Shown: positions 44,849 to 54,639 of the stretch, in pieces
How the letters are laid out: each line of letters opens with the position of its first letter
How positions within the stretch are numbered: the first letter of the stretch is position 1
NCBI RefSeq assembly: GCF_004792665.1
Contig: NZ_SRZX01000005.1
Coordinates: 186,001 to 250,000 of the forward strand
Source: Marinobacter orientalis
Lineage (GTDB): Bacteria > Pseudomonadota > Gammaproteobacteria > Pseudomonadales > Oleiphilaceae
Length of the DNA stretch: 64,000 nt
Direction: 5' to 3'
The notes under the pieces: generated by a model
Databases searched by the model: none
What the model was told of the DNA's origin: nothing
Seen by the model: only the letters and a program-made list of their open reading frames with translations
Position numbers and translations under genes: made by a program

Positions 44849-45556
44849 TTGTCTGAATCGCTTTCGCTGAGTGTCATCGTGCCGGTATGGCATGAGGCTG
44901 CTACCATTCAGTCTTTTCTGCAGTCGCTGCAGCCGGTCCGGATGGCCGGGCATGAAGTAATTGTTGTGGACGGGTGCAGTGATGATGGTACGGCTGATCT
45001 GGCCGCGCCCTGGTGTGATCAGGTGCTGACCTGCGATAAGGGCCGCGCCTTGCAGATGAACGCGGGGGCGGATGCGACAGGCGGTAACGTGTTGTTGTTC
45101 CTGCATGCCGACACGCTGTTACCCGCTGCCGCCATTGATCATCTTGAGCGCTTTTTCAGTAGTCCGGAACAATGGGGGCGTTTTGATGTGCGACTCAGTG
45201 GCCAGCGTGCCATTTTCCGGGTGGTGGCCTGGTTTATGAACAAGCGCAGCCGGCTGACGGGCATTGCCACGGGCGACCAGGCAATGTTTGTTCGTACGCC
45301 GGTGTTCCGGGCACTGCAGGGATTTGCTCCAATTCCGTTAATGGAAGACGTGGAATTGAGCAAGCGGCTTTGCAGCCTTTCACGGCCGTACTGCATCAAG
45401 GAGCCGGTCACAACAGATAGCCGGCGGTGGGAACACGGGGGTGCCTGGCGCACCATTTTTCTTATGTGGAGGTTGCGGTGGCGGTATTGGCGGGGTGAAT
45501 CCCCGGAATCGCTTGCGGCAGCCTATCGGGCGGATGTACGACATGCAAAGAGTTGA
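44849..45556 (+). CDS. Glycosyltransferase family 2 protein (TIGR04283 type)
   Basis: A 235-residue GT-A fold glycosyltransferase: SLSVIVPVWHEAATIQSFLQ, EVIVVDGCSDDGTADLA, then GRALQMNAGADATGGNVLLF and LHADTLLPAAAIDHL, where the metal-binding D-x-D-like HAD lies. IPLMEDVELSKRL holds the catalytic ED. The short length and this pattern match TIGR04283, named for arsenosugar-related clusters, though no arsenic gene is adjacent. The TTG at 44849 gives the family N-terminus; GTG 44813 is possible. It overlaps the next gene by 14 bp. Confidence 0.85.
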   Translation: MSESLSLSVIVPVWHEAATIQSFLQSLQPVRMAGHEVIVVDGCSDDGTADLAAPWCDQVLTCDKGRALQMNAGADATGGNVLLFLHADTLLPAAAIDHLERFFSSPEQWGRFDVRLSGQRAIFRVVAWFMNKRSRLTGIATGDQAMFVRTPVFRALQGFAPIPLMEDVELSKRLCSLSRPYCIKEPVTTDSRRWEHGGAWRTIFLMWRLRWRYWRGESPESLAAAYRADVRHAKS

Positions 45557-46181
45557 CCCGGAGTCGGTTCTGGTTATGCAGTTTGCCAAGTGGCCGGAAG
45601 CAGGGCGGGTTAAAACCCGGCTGATGCCGGAGCTTGGTGCCGAGGGGGCGATGGATGCCCATGTGCGGCTCAGTCTTGCCGTGCTTGAGAATCTGGTTGC
45701 CAGTGGCTATGGCGTCCGCTTTTTGTGGGATCGGCCCCTGGATCGCGCACCGGCCGCTGCCTTGCCGATTATCGAGCAGCTTACAAGCTATGAAGTGGAT
45801 CAGCACTGGCAGCAGGGCGGTGTGCTTGGCGAACGCATGACACAGGCACTGGAATCAGGCTTGCAGGAATCCGGCAAGGCAATGATCGTGGGCAGCGATT
45901 GCCCGTCGGTGGACGCAGATTACGTACGGCTTGCAGTTGCCGCGCTGGACGAGGTGGATGTGGTGCTGGGGCCATCGGATGATGGTGGCTACGTACTGAT
46001 CGGTGCCCGCGTGCTTGCCCCGGATATGCTGGCCGGTGTGGCCTGGGGTACGCAAAATGCCCTGGAGCAGACTCGCGACCGGCTTACTCAGTCCGGTTTG
46101 ACGTATGCACTGCTTCCGGAAAAATGGGATGTGGATGAGCCTGAAGACTGGCGCCGGTTTCTCGGCCAGTCTTCAGGCTGA
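45543..46181 (+). CDS. DUF2064 / TIGR04282 glycosyltransferase-like protein
   Basis: A 212-residue nucleotidyltransferase-like protein: VLVMQFAKWPEAGRVKTRLM, EQGGVLGERM-type block (WQQGGVLGERMTQALESGL), GSDCPSVDADYV with the metal-binding aspartate, and LGPSDDGGYVLIGARV. It is the usual companion of TIGR04283 proteins; both are assigned to lipid- or sugar-modification clusters. ATG 45543 is used, while ATG 45534 is equally possible. Translational coupling with the upstream gene is likely. Confidence 0.85.
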   Translation: MQRVDPESVLVMQFAKWPEAGRVKTRLMPELGAEGAMDAHVRLSLAVLENLVASGYGVRFLWDRPLDRAPAAALPIIEQLTSYEVDQHWQQGGVLGERMTQALESGLQESGKAMIVGSDCPSVDADYVRLAVAALDEVDVVLGPSDDGGYVLIGARVLAPDMLAGVAWGTQNALEQTRDRLTQSGLTYALLPEKWDVDEPEDWRRFLGQSSG

Positions 46182-46187
46182 GCTGCT

Positions 46188-49052
46188 TCAGGCGTCAGGG
46201 ACGCTTGGGCGCTGCATCAGTTGGCTGATAACGTCGTTGTTGTCGGGAGCATCGTCAGCGGTAAATACGCGCAGGGCTTTTTGCCGCTCGATCACCTGCT
46301 CTTCCAGGGTTTTGATCAGGGTTTCATGGCTCACCCCGTTAATGGCTTCTGCCAGTTTTTCCCGTGAGTCAAAGCCGGTTTGGCCCCGGTCGATCTCTCG
46401 CCAGTAGCGCTCGGATATTTCTCCCAGGCGGCGGTCCTGCTCCATCAGGTTACTGATGACAGCCTCCTTCTCCCGTTCCAGATCCTGTTCAGACATCTGT
46501 GCAAGTGTGCTTTTGAAGGTTTGCGAAAACTCCCGCACTGCTTTGTCGATTTTTTCACTGCTGGCTTCCGGAGACTGCACCACAAAACCCAGTGCCGGGG
46601 TTTCCAGCATCTCGAAAGGCGTGGCATACACGATGTAGCCGAGCTGGCGGTTGGTGCGTAACTCCTCGTAGAACGGGCTGCTGATAATCTGGCCCAACAG
46701 CCGGAAAGCAGCGCGCTCCTCAAAGCTGGTGTCTTCACCCTGAACATACAGGGTGTAGCCGGTATCCGGGTGGTCCACTTGCAGGGGCAGGACTGTCTCT
46801 TCTTCCGGCAGAGCCCGTACCTCGCTGCGCTCGACTTCTGCCAGTTCACTGTCATCCAGCACCATGGCGTGAATGCGATTGGTGAGGTTGAGCGCCGAAG
46901 CCCGGGTCATGTTGCCATGGACCAGTAACACCGGGTCGACCTGCGCCAGAAAGGCATCGGCAAAGGATTTGAGTTCATCCAGTGTCACCTGCCGGGCAGC
47001 CTCGAGCTTTTCTTCCGTGCTCCAGGCGTCTTCGATCAGCAGGCTCTGGATGAATTCGGAGGTCTGTTGGACCGGGCGTTCCTTGGCCTTGTTCTGAAGC
47101 TGGTCGATCATGTTCTGCCGGGCGATGTTGAATCGTTGCTTGGTCAGCTCCGGTTCGGCCACCTGGGTCAGCAGGCGTGCCATCAGTGTATGCAACTTGT
47201 CGCTGTAGCCGCCGACACGAACAGTAATACCGCTAAGGTGCGGGTAGATGCTGTAATCCAGCCCTGCCAGCTGGGCCGGGTAGGCCCAGGCGTTGACGTT
47301 GGTGTTGATGGCGTCCACCAGCAATGTCGACAGCACATTGCTGCGGGCCGACGCCCGGGTGGCCGGTGTGCGCAGGCTCAGGTAAACGTTCGCTTTGGGT
47401 GTTTCAAAGCGGGTATCCCGGGCGTACCAGACGTCCATGCCACTGACGGTTCCCATGGAGACAGGTTCGTCCATGGTGGGGCCGGGGACCATTCCCAGTT
47501 CTTCCGGGATAAACGGGTTTTCCAAAGGCAGTGCCAGGTTGGCTGCCAAAGGATTGCCGTCGGCAGTAGCGACGGCCCGGGTGTCCAGCGGTCTGATTTT
47601 ATAGGCGGCCTGGTACCACTGGGTCAAGCTGGGCGACCGGAGGTCCGGTTCAGGCTCCAGCACGGCAACCAGCGCATTGTCCGGCGTCAGGCGCTCAAGA
47701 ATGGCCCGATACTGGGCGGGGGAGTATTCTTCCATCATCCAGGGTGCCTGCAGAACATCTTCCGGCGCCACATGCCGCATTTGCCGCGACAGATGCATGA
47801 CTTCCTGGATCGGCCGGTTTTTCTCGCGGAAGCGGAAGTCGATTTGCGCCAGTTGTTTCATTTCTTCAAAACGCTGCCTGGCAATGCCTTCGTTGCGCAC
47901 CTTGTCGATGTAGGCAAAGGTAAGTTCAAGGATCTTCTCCTGCTCTTCCAGGCCCTCCGGCGTCAGTGACATGTTCAGTTCCAGCGTGGCGTCTTCGCCG
48001 GTATCCATGCCTGTACCGGCAGAGAGGCTTTCCACAAGCCCTGCCTGTTTCAACACGTCAAACAGGCTGCCCGGACCTTCGTGGCCCAAAAGGCTGGCAA
48101 CGTAGTTGGCTGGCTTGTCGCGGTAGTTTTCCTGCTGTGAAGGAATCGGAAAGCTTAGCCCCAGGGTGCGGATATCCTTCAGCGCATCGACGTTCAGGTG
48201 GGCGGGCAGGGTGCCCGGGCTGAACAGTGGCTCGTCGTGCACCTCGGCGGTCAGGTTGCGGTTTTCAATGCGGTCAAACCGGCCGCGCACCATGGCCTCC
48301 AGATCATCCAGCGACTGCGGCCCATAAACTGCCAGGGTCATCAGGTTGGATGAATAGTGCTGCTCCCAGAACTCGATCAGGTCCGGGCGCAGGGGGCGTT
48401 CTTCAGTGTTCTCCAGAGTCGTGAGATTGCCAACGGCAAACTGGTGGAAGGCGTGTTCAGGGTTGCTGATCGCCTTTTTTACCGAGTAGAAGCGGCGGCT
48501 GTCTTCCTTCAGTTTGGAACGGAATTCGGAGTGAACGGCACGGCGCTCGCGGTCAACCAGTTCCGGCGTGAACAGAGGTGAGGAGAACTGTTCCGCAAAG
48601 CGGTCAAGGGCGTCCCCGAAGTATTCGGCCTGCACATCGAAAAAATAGTTGGTGTCCCGGAACGACGTGAAGGCGTTATGGCTGCCACCATGGCTCTTGA
48701 TGAACTGCTGGTATTCGCCCGGGTCAGGGTATTTTTCGGTGCCCAGAAACAGCATGTGTTCGAGGAAGTGTGAGAGGCCTTCCCGGTCAGCCGGGTCATC
48801 TCCGCTGCCAACGGCTACATTCATGGAGGCCGCAGCGTTGTCAGACCCGGGCGCGGAAACCAGCAGTACCCTCAGCTGGTTGTCCAGCTGAACATAACGG
48901 TATTCATTGTCGTCGTTGGGGCTTTTTACAGGGTTGGTGCTGGCCAGTGCTCCTGAGCTGAAGGCGAGAAGGAGTAACAGCAGAAACCCTTCTTTCAGAC
49001 TGAGGAATCCTTGGGCAAATCCATGAATGCCTGGGTGCATAGTGCCTCTCAT
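46188..49052 (-). CDS. Insulinase family M16 metalloprotease (pitrilysin-like)
   Basis: A 954-residue periplasmic zinc protease. A signal sequence (about 1-37, FLLLLLLAFSSGALAS) precedes the inverted zinc motif H95-F-L-E-H99 in REGLSHFLEHMLFLGTEKYP, with the third ligand in the DRERRAVHSEF block. Four M16 repeats fit the length, close to E. coli protease III (962). The last zone includes ELRTNRQLGYIVYATPFEML. It degrades small proteins and peptides. A small hypothetical gene lies 13 bp upstream and is probably cotranscribed. Confidence 0.9.
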   Translation of the reverse strand: MRGTMHPGIHGFAQGFLSLKEGFLLLLLLAFSSGALASTNPVKSPNDDNEYRYVQLDNQLRVLLVSAPGSDNAAASMNVAVGSGDDPADREGLSHFLEHMLFLGTEKYPDPGEYQQFIKSHGGSHNAFTSFRDTNYFFDVQAEYFGDALDRFAEQFSSPLFTPELVDRERRAVHSEFRSKLKEDSRRFYSVKKAISNPEHAFHQFAVGNLTTLENTEERPLRPDLIEFWEQHYSSNLMTLAVYGPQSLDDLEAMVRGRFDRIENRNLTAEVHDEPLFSPGTLPAHLNVDALKDIRTLGLSFPIPSQQENYRDKPANYVASLLGHEGPGSLFDVLKQAGLVESLSAGTGMDTGEDATLELNMSLTPEGLEEQEKILELTFAYIDKVRNEGIARQRFEEMKQLAQIDFRFREKNRPIQEVMHLSRQMRHVAPEDVLQAPWMMEEYSPAQYRAILERLTPDNALVAVLEPEPDLRSPSLTQWYQAAYKIRPLDTRAVATADGNPLAANLALPLENPFIPEELGMVPGPTMDEPVSMGTVSGMDVWYARDTRFETPKANVYLSLRTPATRASARSNVLSTLLVDAINTNVNAWAYPAQLAGLDYSIYPHLSGITVRVGGYSDKLHTLMARLLTQVAEPELTKQRFNIARQNMIDQLQNKAKERPVQQTSEFIQSLLIEDAWSTEEKLEAARQVTLDELKSFADAFLAQVDPVLLVHGNMTRASALNLTNRIHAMVLDDSELAEVERSEVRALPEEETVLPLQVDHPDTGYTLYVQGEDTSFEERAAFRLLGQIISSPFYEELRTNRQLGYIVYATPFEMLETPALGFVVQSPEASSEKIDKAVREFSQTFKSTLAQMSEQDLEREKEAVISNLMEQDRRLGEISERYWREIDRGQTGFDSREKLAEAINGVSHETLIKTLEEQVIERQKALRVFTADDAPDNNDVISQLMQRPSVPDA

Positions 49053-49065
49053 GTTCGGTGGATAG

Positions 49066-49365
49066 TCAGTGAATCAGTTCGTTGCGGGTGCTTTCCGGTT
49101 GCTGGTCCAGAGTCTTTTTCGCCAGGCTGGCGGCGGCGTCTGCATCAAGCTGACCGGAAGCGATGCGTTCGAGAACGGTGCCCATCACTGCCACAGACTG
49201 GCGATAGTCAGCGAACTCGGCCTGGAAAGCGTGGTCAATGGCCTGGTAAACAGCCTGGATTTTCTGTTCTCTGGTGCCGGCGTCCGCCGCCGTATCATTG
49301 ATGGCCTTCAGGCAGGCGCGGGCGATGGCAATGTAACGTTCAGCGTTAGGGTCGTCTTTTTGCAT
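49066..49365 (-). CDS. Small hypothetical helical protein
   Basis: A 99-residue acidic protein, mostly helix: DDPNAERYIAIARACLKAIN, REQKIQAVYQAIDHAFQAEF, SVAVMGTVLERIASGQLDAD. No signal, cysteine pair or known domain. ATG 49365 is favoured because the preceding residues of the open frame (from 49407) look non-conserved. It is just upstream of the M16 protease gene. Confidence 0.65.
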   Translation of the reverse strand: MQKDDPNAERYIAIARACLKAINDTAADAGTREQKIQAVYQAIDHAFQAEFADYRQSVAVMGTVLERIASGQLDADAAASLAKKTLDQQPESTRNELIH

Positions 49366-49740
49366 AGTCGGGATTCCGGAAACGGAGGTTAAGACAGAAG
49401 CTGTCATGAATGGTTCCGATTATGTCACCGCTCCTGACAGGTTTCATTTCCTGTCTGTAATGGTAGGCATTTGCGGGCAGGCTGCACACCATGTGCTAGT
49501 CTCAATTTCAGGATGTCGGGCGGGCAAGCGCATCGAAGTGCGCTTTCCCTGGCAGGACTAGAGTATTGGCTCTAGATAAAACAAAGGGTTACAGAGTAAA
49601 TGCTCTAAAAAAGTCCGATACATGAGGGTTGCATTGAAGTACAATGCCGGCTGCCGGGATGGTATAAGACTTTGGTCTAATGCTTCGGCTGGCAGCACAG
49701 GGATAAACAACAATTGAGCAACAAGCAGGGTGGACTATCA
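49366..49740. other. Upstream region of the acyl-CoA reductase gene, 375 bp
   Basis: No gene is seen. The part nearest the reductase carries the four inverted repeats described at 49558-49678. A clear sigma-70 promoter could not be fixed: TACAAT (49640-49645) and TATAAG (49663-49668) are possible -10 boxes without good -35 partners. Confidence 0.5.
49558..49678. promoter_or_regulatory. Four inverted repeats before the acyl-CoA reductase gene
   Basis: CTAGAG-TATTGG-CTCTAG (49558-49575), AGAG-TAAATG-CTCT (49593-49606), GCATTG-AAGTA-CAATGC (49631-49647) and AGAC-TTTG-GTCT (49667-49678). The first two share half-sites AGAG/CTCT with a six-base spacer and have centres 33 bp apart, about three helical turns. 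The array looks like a multi-operator control region for lipid-storage synthesis. Confidence 0.55.
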
Positions 49741-51726
49741 ATGAATTACTTTCTGACGGGTGGCACCGGATTTATCGGCCGTTTTCTCGTTGAAAAACTG
49801 CTGGCTCGCGGCGGCACAGTACATGTACTGGTGCGCGAGCAATCACAGGACAAGCTGAACCATCTCCGGGAGCGCTGGGGCGCGGACGAATCCCGGGTAA
49901 AAGCAGTGATCGGCGACCTTACCAGCCCCAACCTGGGGATTGACGCCAAGACGATGAAATCGCTCAAGGGTAAAATTGATCATTTCTTCCACCTTGCCGC
50001 GGTTTACGATATGGGCGCTGACGAAAAAGCCCAGCAGGCGACCAACATCGAGGGCACTCTAAGCGCAGTACAGGCAGCAGAAGCCATGGAAGCCGGCTGT
50101 TTCCACCACGTTTCCTCCATCGCCGCGGCCGGCCTGTTCAAGGGCACCTTCCGCGAGGATATGTTTGAGGAGGCCGAAAAGCTGGACCACCCCTACCTTC
50201 TGACCAAGCACGAGTCGGAAAAGGTCGTTCGTCAGAGTTGCAGGATTCCGTTCCGGATCTATCGTCCGGGAATGGTCATTGGCCACTCGAAAACCGGTGA
50301 GATGGACAAGGTCGACGGGCCCTACTATTTCTTCAAGATGATCCAGAAAATCCGCCACGCACTGCCGCAGTGGATGCCGACCATTGGTGTTGAAGGCGGG
50401 CGCCTGAATATCGTTCCGGTGGATTTCGTAGTCAATGCCCTGGATCACATTGCGCATCTGGAAGGCGAGGACGGCAACTGTTTCCACCTTGTGGACTCTG
50501 ATCCTTACAAGGTGGGCGAGATCCTCAATATTTTCTCCGAGGCTGGTCACGCGCCCCGGATGGCCATGCGTATCGATTCGCGGATGTTCGGGTTTATCCC
50601 GCCCTTTATCCGCCAGAGCCTGAAGAATCTGCCGCCGGTCAAGCGCCTGACAACAGCGTTGCTGGATGATATGGGTATCCCGCCCTCGGTGCTGTCGTTT
50701 ATCAACTACCCCACGAAGTTTGACGCCCGGGAAACCGAGCGGGTCCTGAAGGGTACCGGCATCGAAGTGCCGCGCCTTGAAAGCTACGCTGCTGTAATCT
50801 GGGATTACTGGGAGCGGAACCTGGACCCGGACCTGTTCAAGGACCGCACCCTGCGTGGCACCGTTGAAGGTAAGGTCTGCGTGATCACCGGCGGTACCTC
50901 CGGCATCGGTCTGGCGACTGCGGAAAAGCTTGCGGACGCCGGTGCCATTCTGGTGATCGGTGCGCGCAAGAAAGAACGCCTGATGGAAGTGGCTGCCCAG
51001 TTGGAGGCCCGGGGTGGCAATGTTCACGCCTACCAGTGTGACTTCGCTGAAATGGAAGACTGCGACCGCTTCGTAAAAACGGTGCTGGACAACCATGGCC
51101 ACGTGGATGTTTTGGTTAATAACGCAGGCCGCTCCATCCGTCGCTCCCTGGCGCTGTCGTTCGATCGTTTTCACGATTTCGAACGCACCATGCAGCTCAA
51201 CTATTTTGGCTCGGTTCGTCTGATCATGGGCTTTGCACCGGTCATGCTGGAACGCCATCGTGGCCACGTGATCAATATTTCCTCCATTGGTGTATTGACC
51301 AATGCGCCCCGGTTCTCGGCCTATGTGGCTTCGAAGTCCGCGCTGGATGCGTTCAGCCGCTGTGCGGCGGCAGAATGGTCGGATCGCAATGTGACCTTTA
51401 CCACCATCAATATGCCACTGGTAAAGACCCCGATGATTGCACCCACCAAAATCTACGATTCGGTGCCCACGCTGACACCGGAGGAAGCTGCCGACATGGT
51501 GGTGGATGCCATTGTCTACCGGCCCAAGCGCATTGCCACGCGGCTGGGTGTTTTTGCCCAGGTATTGCAGGCACTGGCGCCAAAGATGGGCGAGATTGTG
51601 ATGAACACCGGTTACCGTATGTTCCCGGATTCGCCGTCAGCTGCAGGCAGCCGCTCGGGCGAGCGGCCGAAAGTCTCCTCTGAACAGGTGGCATTCGCCG
51701 CGATCATGCGGGGTATTTACTGGTAG
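49741..51726 (+). CDS. Fatty acyl-CoA reductase (alcohol-forming), wax-ester pathway
   Basis: A 661-residue two-domain reductase that I recognise as the Marinobacter fatty acyl-CoA/aldehyde reductase, which makes fatty alcohols for wax esters with NADPH. The N-terminal extended-SDR domain has NYFLTGGTGFIGRFLVEKLL and YLLTKHESEKVV. The C-terminal classical SDR domain has VCVITGGTSGIGLATAEKLA, NNAGRS and the YVASK catalytic motif in RFSAYVASKSALDAF. ATG 49741 matches the known N-terminus; an in-frame TTG at 49714 is rejected. It is monocistronic, ended by a strong terminator. Confidence 0.95.
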   Translation: MNYFLTGGTGFIGRFLVEKLLARGGTVHVLVREQSQDKLNHLRERWGADESRVKAVIGDLTSPNLGIDAKTMKSLKGKIDHFFHLAAVYDMGADEKAQQATNIEGTLSAVQAAEAMEAGCFHHVSSIAAAGLFKGTFREDMFEEAEKLDHPYLLTKHESEKVVRQSCRIPFRIYRPGMVIGHSKTGEMDKVDGPYYFFKMIQKIRHALPQWMPTIGVEGGRLNIVPVDFVVNALDHIAHLEGEDGNCFHLVDSDPYKVGEILNIFSEAGHAPRMAMRIDSRMFGFIPPFIRQSLKNLPPVKRLTTALLDDMGIPPSVLSFINYPTKFDARETERVLKGTGIEVPRLESYAAVIWDYWERNLDPDLFKDRTLRGTVEGKVCVITGGTSGIGLATAEKLADAGAILVIGARKKERLMEVAAQLEARGGNVHAYQCDFAEMEDCDRFVKTVLDNHGHVDVLVNNAGRSIRRSLALSFDRFHDFERTMQLNYFGSVRLIMGFAPVMLERHRGHVINISSIGVLTNAPRFSAYVASKSALDAFSRCAAAEWSDRNVTFTTINMPLVKTPMIAPTKIYDSVPTLTPEEAADMVVDAIVYRPKRIATRLGVFAQVLQALAPKMGEIVMNTGYRMFPDSPSAAGSRSGERPKVSSEQVAFAAIMRGIYW

Positions 51727-51745
51727 TACCCGCCGGTAAACAGGA

Positions 51746-51777
51746 ACCCCGCTTTCGGTTCGGAAGCGGGGTTTTTT
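51746..51777 (+). terminator. Rho-independent terminator after the acyl-CoA reductase
   Basis: ACCCCGCTT pairs with AAGCGGGGT around a short loop, followed by a run of T. It lies 20 bp after the stop and also separates the gene from convergent rnt. Confidence 0.9.
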
Positions 51778-51784
51778 GTAGCCG

Positions 51785-52441
51785 TTATGCAGATTCGGCC
51801 GGAACGGGAGGCGGTGGAAAGCCGCCAATCTCACGCCATCGGTTTACGATGGCGCAGAACAGGTCAGCGGTCTTCTCGGCATCATACGCGGCCGAATGCG
51901 CTTCCTTGTTATTGAACGGAATGCCCGCCAGTTTGCACGCCTGGGCCAGTACGGTATGACCATAGGCAAGCCCTGCCAGGGTTGCGGTGTCAAACGTGGA
52001 AAAGGGGTGGAACGGGTTGCGGCGGATATCCGAACGCAGGGCCGCAGCGAATACGAAATTGTGGTCAAAGGTGGCGTTATGACCCACCAGCACGGCCCGC
52101 TTGCAGTCGTGGGCTTTGACCGCTTTGCGAATCGGTCCGAATATTTCGCTCAGGCCTTCCCGCTCGGGAACCGCTTCACGCTCCGGGCTCCAGGGATCTA
52201 TGCCCGTAAAATCCAGCGCTGACTGCTCCAGATTGGCGCCTTCAAACGGGTCAATCTGCTGCACGTGAGTCTCGGAGCGTCTCAGCCAGCCGTCTTCGTC
52301 CATGGTCAGTATGACTGCAGCGATTTCCAGCAGGGCATCCTTATGGGGATTGAAGCCTCCCGTTTCCACATCGACCACGACAGGCAGAAATCCGCGAAAG
52401 CGGCGGGACATGGGATGCGGTTCTTTGTTTTCGTCGGTCAC
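51785..52441 (-). CDS. rnt: Ribonuclease T
   Basis: A 218-residue DEDD 3'-5' exonuclease that trims the 3' ends of tRNA and other stable RNAs. ExoI is [20 protein letters not shown], Exo[16 protein letters not shown] and Exo[18 protein letters not shown]. Length and the opening [19 protein letters not shown] are those of RNase T. The start is GTG at 52441 with GGGAG upstream. Its order with pyrC and motY is the same as I know from Pseudomonas. Confidence 0.93.
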   Translation of the reverse strand: MTDENKEPHPMSRRFRGFLPVVVDVETGGFNPHKDALLEIAAVILTMDEDGWLRRSETHVQQIDPFEGANLEQSALDFTGIDPWSPEREAVPEREGLSEIFGPIRKAVKAHDCKRAVLVGHNATFDHNFVFAAALRSDIRRNPFHPFSTFDTATLAGLAYGHTVLAQACKLAGIPFNNKEAHSAAYDAEKTADLFCAIVNRWREIGGFPPPPVPAESA

Positions 52442-52500
52442 TTGAACTCCCGGAGTGTCGGGCCAGGATTATCCGCCTGGCCTGAAGAAAGATTACGGAA

Positions 52501-53538
52501 TTATTCGGCTAAAAGGCGCCATCTCAGGCTTTCACCGGCTTTCAGGGGAACAATGGTGCCATCGGCCAGGGGCAGTTCACGGGGCATTTCCCAGCTGTCC
52601 CGCACCAGAGTAACGGTATCCGGGTTTCGTGGCAGTCCATAAAAATCGGCCCCGTTGAAACTGGCAAAGGCTTCCAGCTTGTCCAGAACGCCCAGATCTT
52701 CAAAGATCTCGGCATACAGGGATAGGGCGCTGTATGCCGAATAGCAGCCGGCACAGCCACAGGCGGCTTCCTTGCGGTCCCTGGCGTGCGGTGCCGAGTC
52801 GGTGCCGAGGAAAAAGCGCCGGTCGCCGCTGACGATGGCATCCCGCAGGGCCTGTTGGTGCCGGTTGCGTTTCAGAATGGGCAGGCAGTAAAGATGAGGG
52901 CGAATGCCACCGACCAGCATATGGTTACGATTGTACATCAGGTGCTGGGGCGTGATGGTTGCCCCCAGGTTGCCACCCTCATGACTGAGGACCAACTCTG
53001 CAGAGTCTGCAGTGGTGATATGTTCAAGAACAACCCGCAGGGCCGGAAAGGCTGCAAGTGTCGGCGTCAATACCCGCTCCAGGAAAACCTTCTCCCGGTC
53101 AAAGATATCGATTTCCTGGTCGGTTACTTCGCCATGGACCAGCAACAACATGCCACAATCGCTCATGGCTTCCAGTACCGGATAGATGTTACGTATATCG
53201 TTGACACCGGAAGCGGAATTGGTGGTGGCGCCGGCAGGATAGAGCTTTGCGGCAACCACTCCGGCCGCCTTCGCCTCGCGGATCTGTTCCGGTGTGGTGG
53301 ACTCTGTCAGATACAGGGTCATCAGCGGGTCAAAGTCATGGCCGTTGGCTGCATCCATTATTCTGTCGCGGTAGGCGAGGGCCTGCGCGGCATTGATTAC
53401 CGGCGGCACCAGGTTGGGCATGATAATGGCGCGGCCGAAGCAGCGGGCCGTGGCAGGCACCACGTCTTTGAGAATGTCACCGTCCCGGACATGAAGATGC
53501 CAGTCATCGGGCCGTGTAATTGTGATCTGATGGGTCAT
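52501..53538 (-). CDS. pyrC: Dihydroorotase
   Basis: A 345-residue amidohydrolase of the class II (PyrC) type, which closes carbamoyl aspartate to dihydroorotate in pyrimidine synthesis. The metal histidines are in [15 protein letters not shown], and the bridging carbamylated lysine in [34 protein letters not shown] and [20 protein letters not shown] supply the remaining metal and catalytic residues. Length matches E. coli PyrC (348). It lies 59 bp upstream of rnt on the same strand. Confidence 0.95.
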   Translation of the reverse strand: MTHQITITRPDDWHLHVRDGDILKDVVPATARCFGRAIIMPNLVPPVINAAQALAYRDRIMDAANGHDFDPLMTLYLTESTTPEQIREAKAAGVVAAKLYPAGATTNSASGVNDIRNIYPVLEAMSDCGMLLLVHGEVTDQEIDIFDREKVFLERVLTPTLAAFPALRVVLEHITTADSAELVLSHEGGNLGATITPQHLMYNRNHMLVGGIRPHLYCLPILKRNRHQQALRDAIVSGDRRFFLGTDSAPHARDRKEAACGCAGCYSAYSALSLYAEIFEDLGVLDKLEAFASFNGADFYGLPRNPDTVTLVRDSWEMPRELPLADGTIVPLKAGESLRWRLLAE

Positions 53539-53701
53539 TGATGGTTTCCGGCTTGCCGGGGCATTTGCAGTGCTTGCCCCTTAAAAAATTCTGGCGGAAT
53601 TATATCAGAAGCTGTCGCCGATTGTTTCCGGCAAGAATGCTAAAGAATACTTCCCGCTGGCCGTTAACAAACCAGTGAACCTTCTTTGACGGACTGATGG
53701 T

Positions 53702-54622
53702 ATGGCACGAATTCCAGCGTTTCTGCGCGATGCAGCTATCGCCAGTGCATGCTCTTTGCTGGCTGGCGCCAATACGGCGCAGGCCGCGACCTATGGCGCG
53801 GGTATCGAGAACAGCCAGTGGTATCTGTCGGAGTCTGTCTTCGAATGTACCCTGGTGCATCAGGTTCCGGGTTACGGTCGAGCCGTTTTTCGTCACCGGG
53901 CCGGCGAGTCCCTGTCCTTTTTCCTGGAGTCGGAAACGCCGGTGATGCGCCCCGGCCGGGGTATGCTGATTGTGGAGGCTCCCTCCTGGCGCCCGGGAAC
54001 AGCTCCCCGTTCCCTGGGCCGGGTAAACGTGGATGACAGTCGCCGCCCGGTTTCGCTGGATTCGCGCCTGGCGATGACGCTGGTTCAGGGCCTGCTCGAA
54101 GGGATGGACCCGACGGTTACCCGTGAGTCCTGGTATGACGGCAGCCCGGTTCGCGTGAAAGTCTCCAACATCAACTTTGCCGGCCAGTTTTCTGGCTACC
54201 GTTCCTGTACCTCCGGTTTGCTGCCGGTGAACTATGACCAGGTCAAGCGCTCCCGTATCCCCTTTTCCTCCGGTAGTACCAGCCTTTCCGCAGCAGACAG
54301 GGAGCTCCTGGACAACATAGTGGCGTACGTTCAGGCCGATTCCACCGTTGAGCGCATTTTTGTAGACGGCCACACGGATAGTAGCGGCAGCCGTATCGAC
54401 AATCGGGCGCTTTCCGAAGAACGGGCCAATGTAGTGGCGGATTACCTGATCGAAGAGGGCATTGATGCCGATATGGTGACGGTCAGGGCCCATGGGGACC
54501 AGTATCAGGTGTCACGCCGCCCGGCGGATAACCGGCGCACCACGATCCGCCTTCAGCGGGAAGGCGAGCGGCCCGATTTGCAGCAGGCCAGCGGCTATAA
54601 CGCCGCGACGCCTAATACCTGA
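53702..54622 (+). CDS. motY: Sodium-type flagellar motor protein MotY
   Basis: A 306-residue exported protein. After a signal peptide (to about residue 28, ending TAQA) comes the MotY N-domain: SQWYLSESVFECTLVHQVPG with the conserved Cys, YGRAVFRHRAGESLSFFLES and PPS-like APSWRPGTAPRSLG. The C-terminal OmpA-type peptidoglycan-binding domain has IFVDGHTDSSGSRIDNRALS, ERANVVADYL and DNRRTTIRL. It forms the T ring around the flagellar basal body and anchors stators. No flagellar cluster is near; the rnt-pyrC-motY grouping is conserved. Confidence 0.9.
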   Translation: MARIPAFLRDAAIASACSLLAGANTAQAATYGAGIENSQWYLSESVFECTLVHQVPGYGRAVFRHRAGESLSFFLESETPVMRPGRGMLIVEAPSWRPGTAPRSLGRVNVDDSRRPVSLDSRLAMTLVQGLLEGMDPTVTRESWYDGSPVRVKVSNINFAGQFSGYRSCTSGLLPVNYDQVKRSRIPFSSGSTSLSAADRELLDNIVAYVQADSTVERIFVDGHTDSSGSRIDNRALSEERANVVADYLIEEGIDADMVTVRAHGDQYQVSRRPADNRRTTIRLQREGERPDLQQASGYNAATPNT

Positions 54623-54639
54623 TGTGAAACCGGGCATTT

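Noticed and set aside
50059..51267. 402-codon minus-strand open frame
   Set aside because: Antisense to the recognised acyl-CoA reductase gene.
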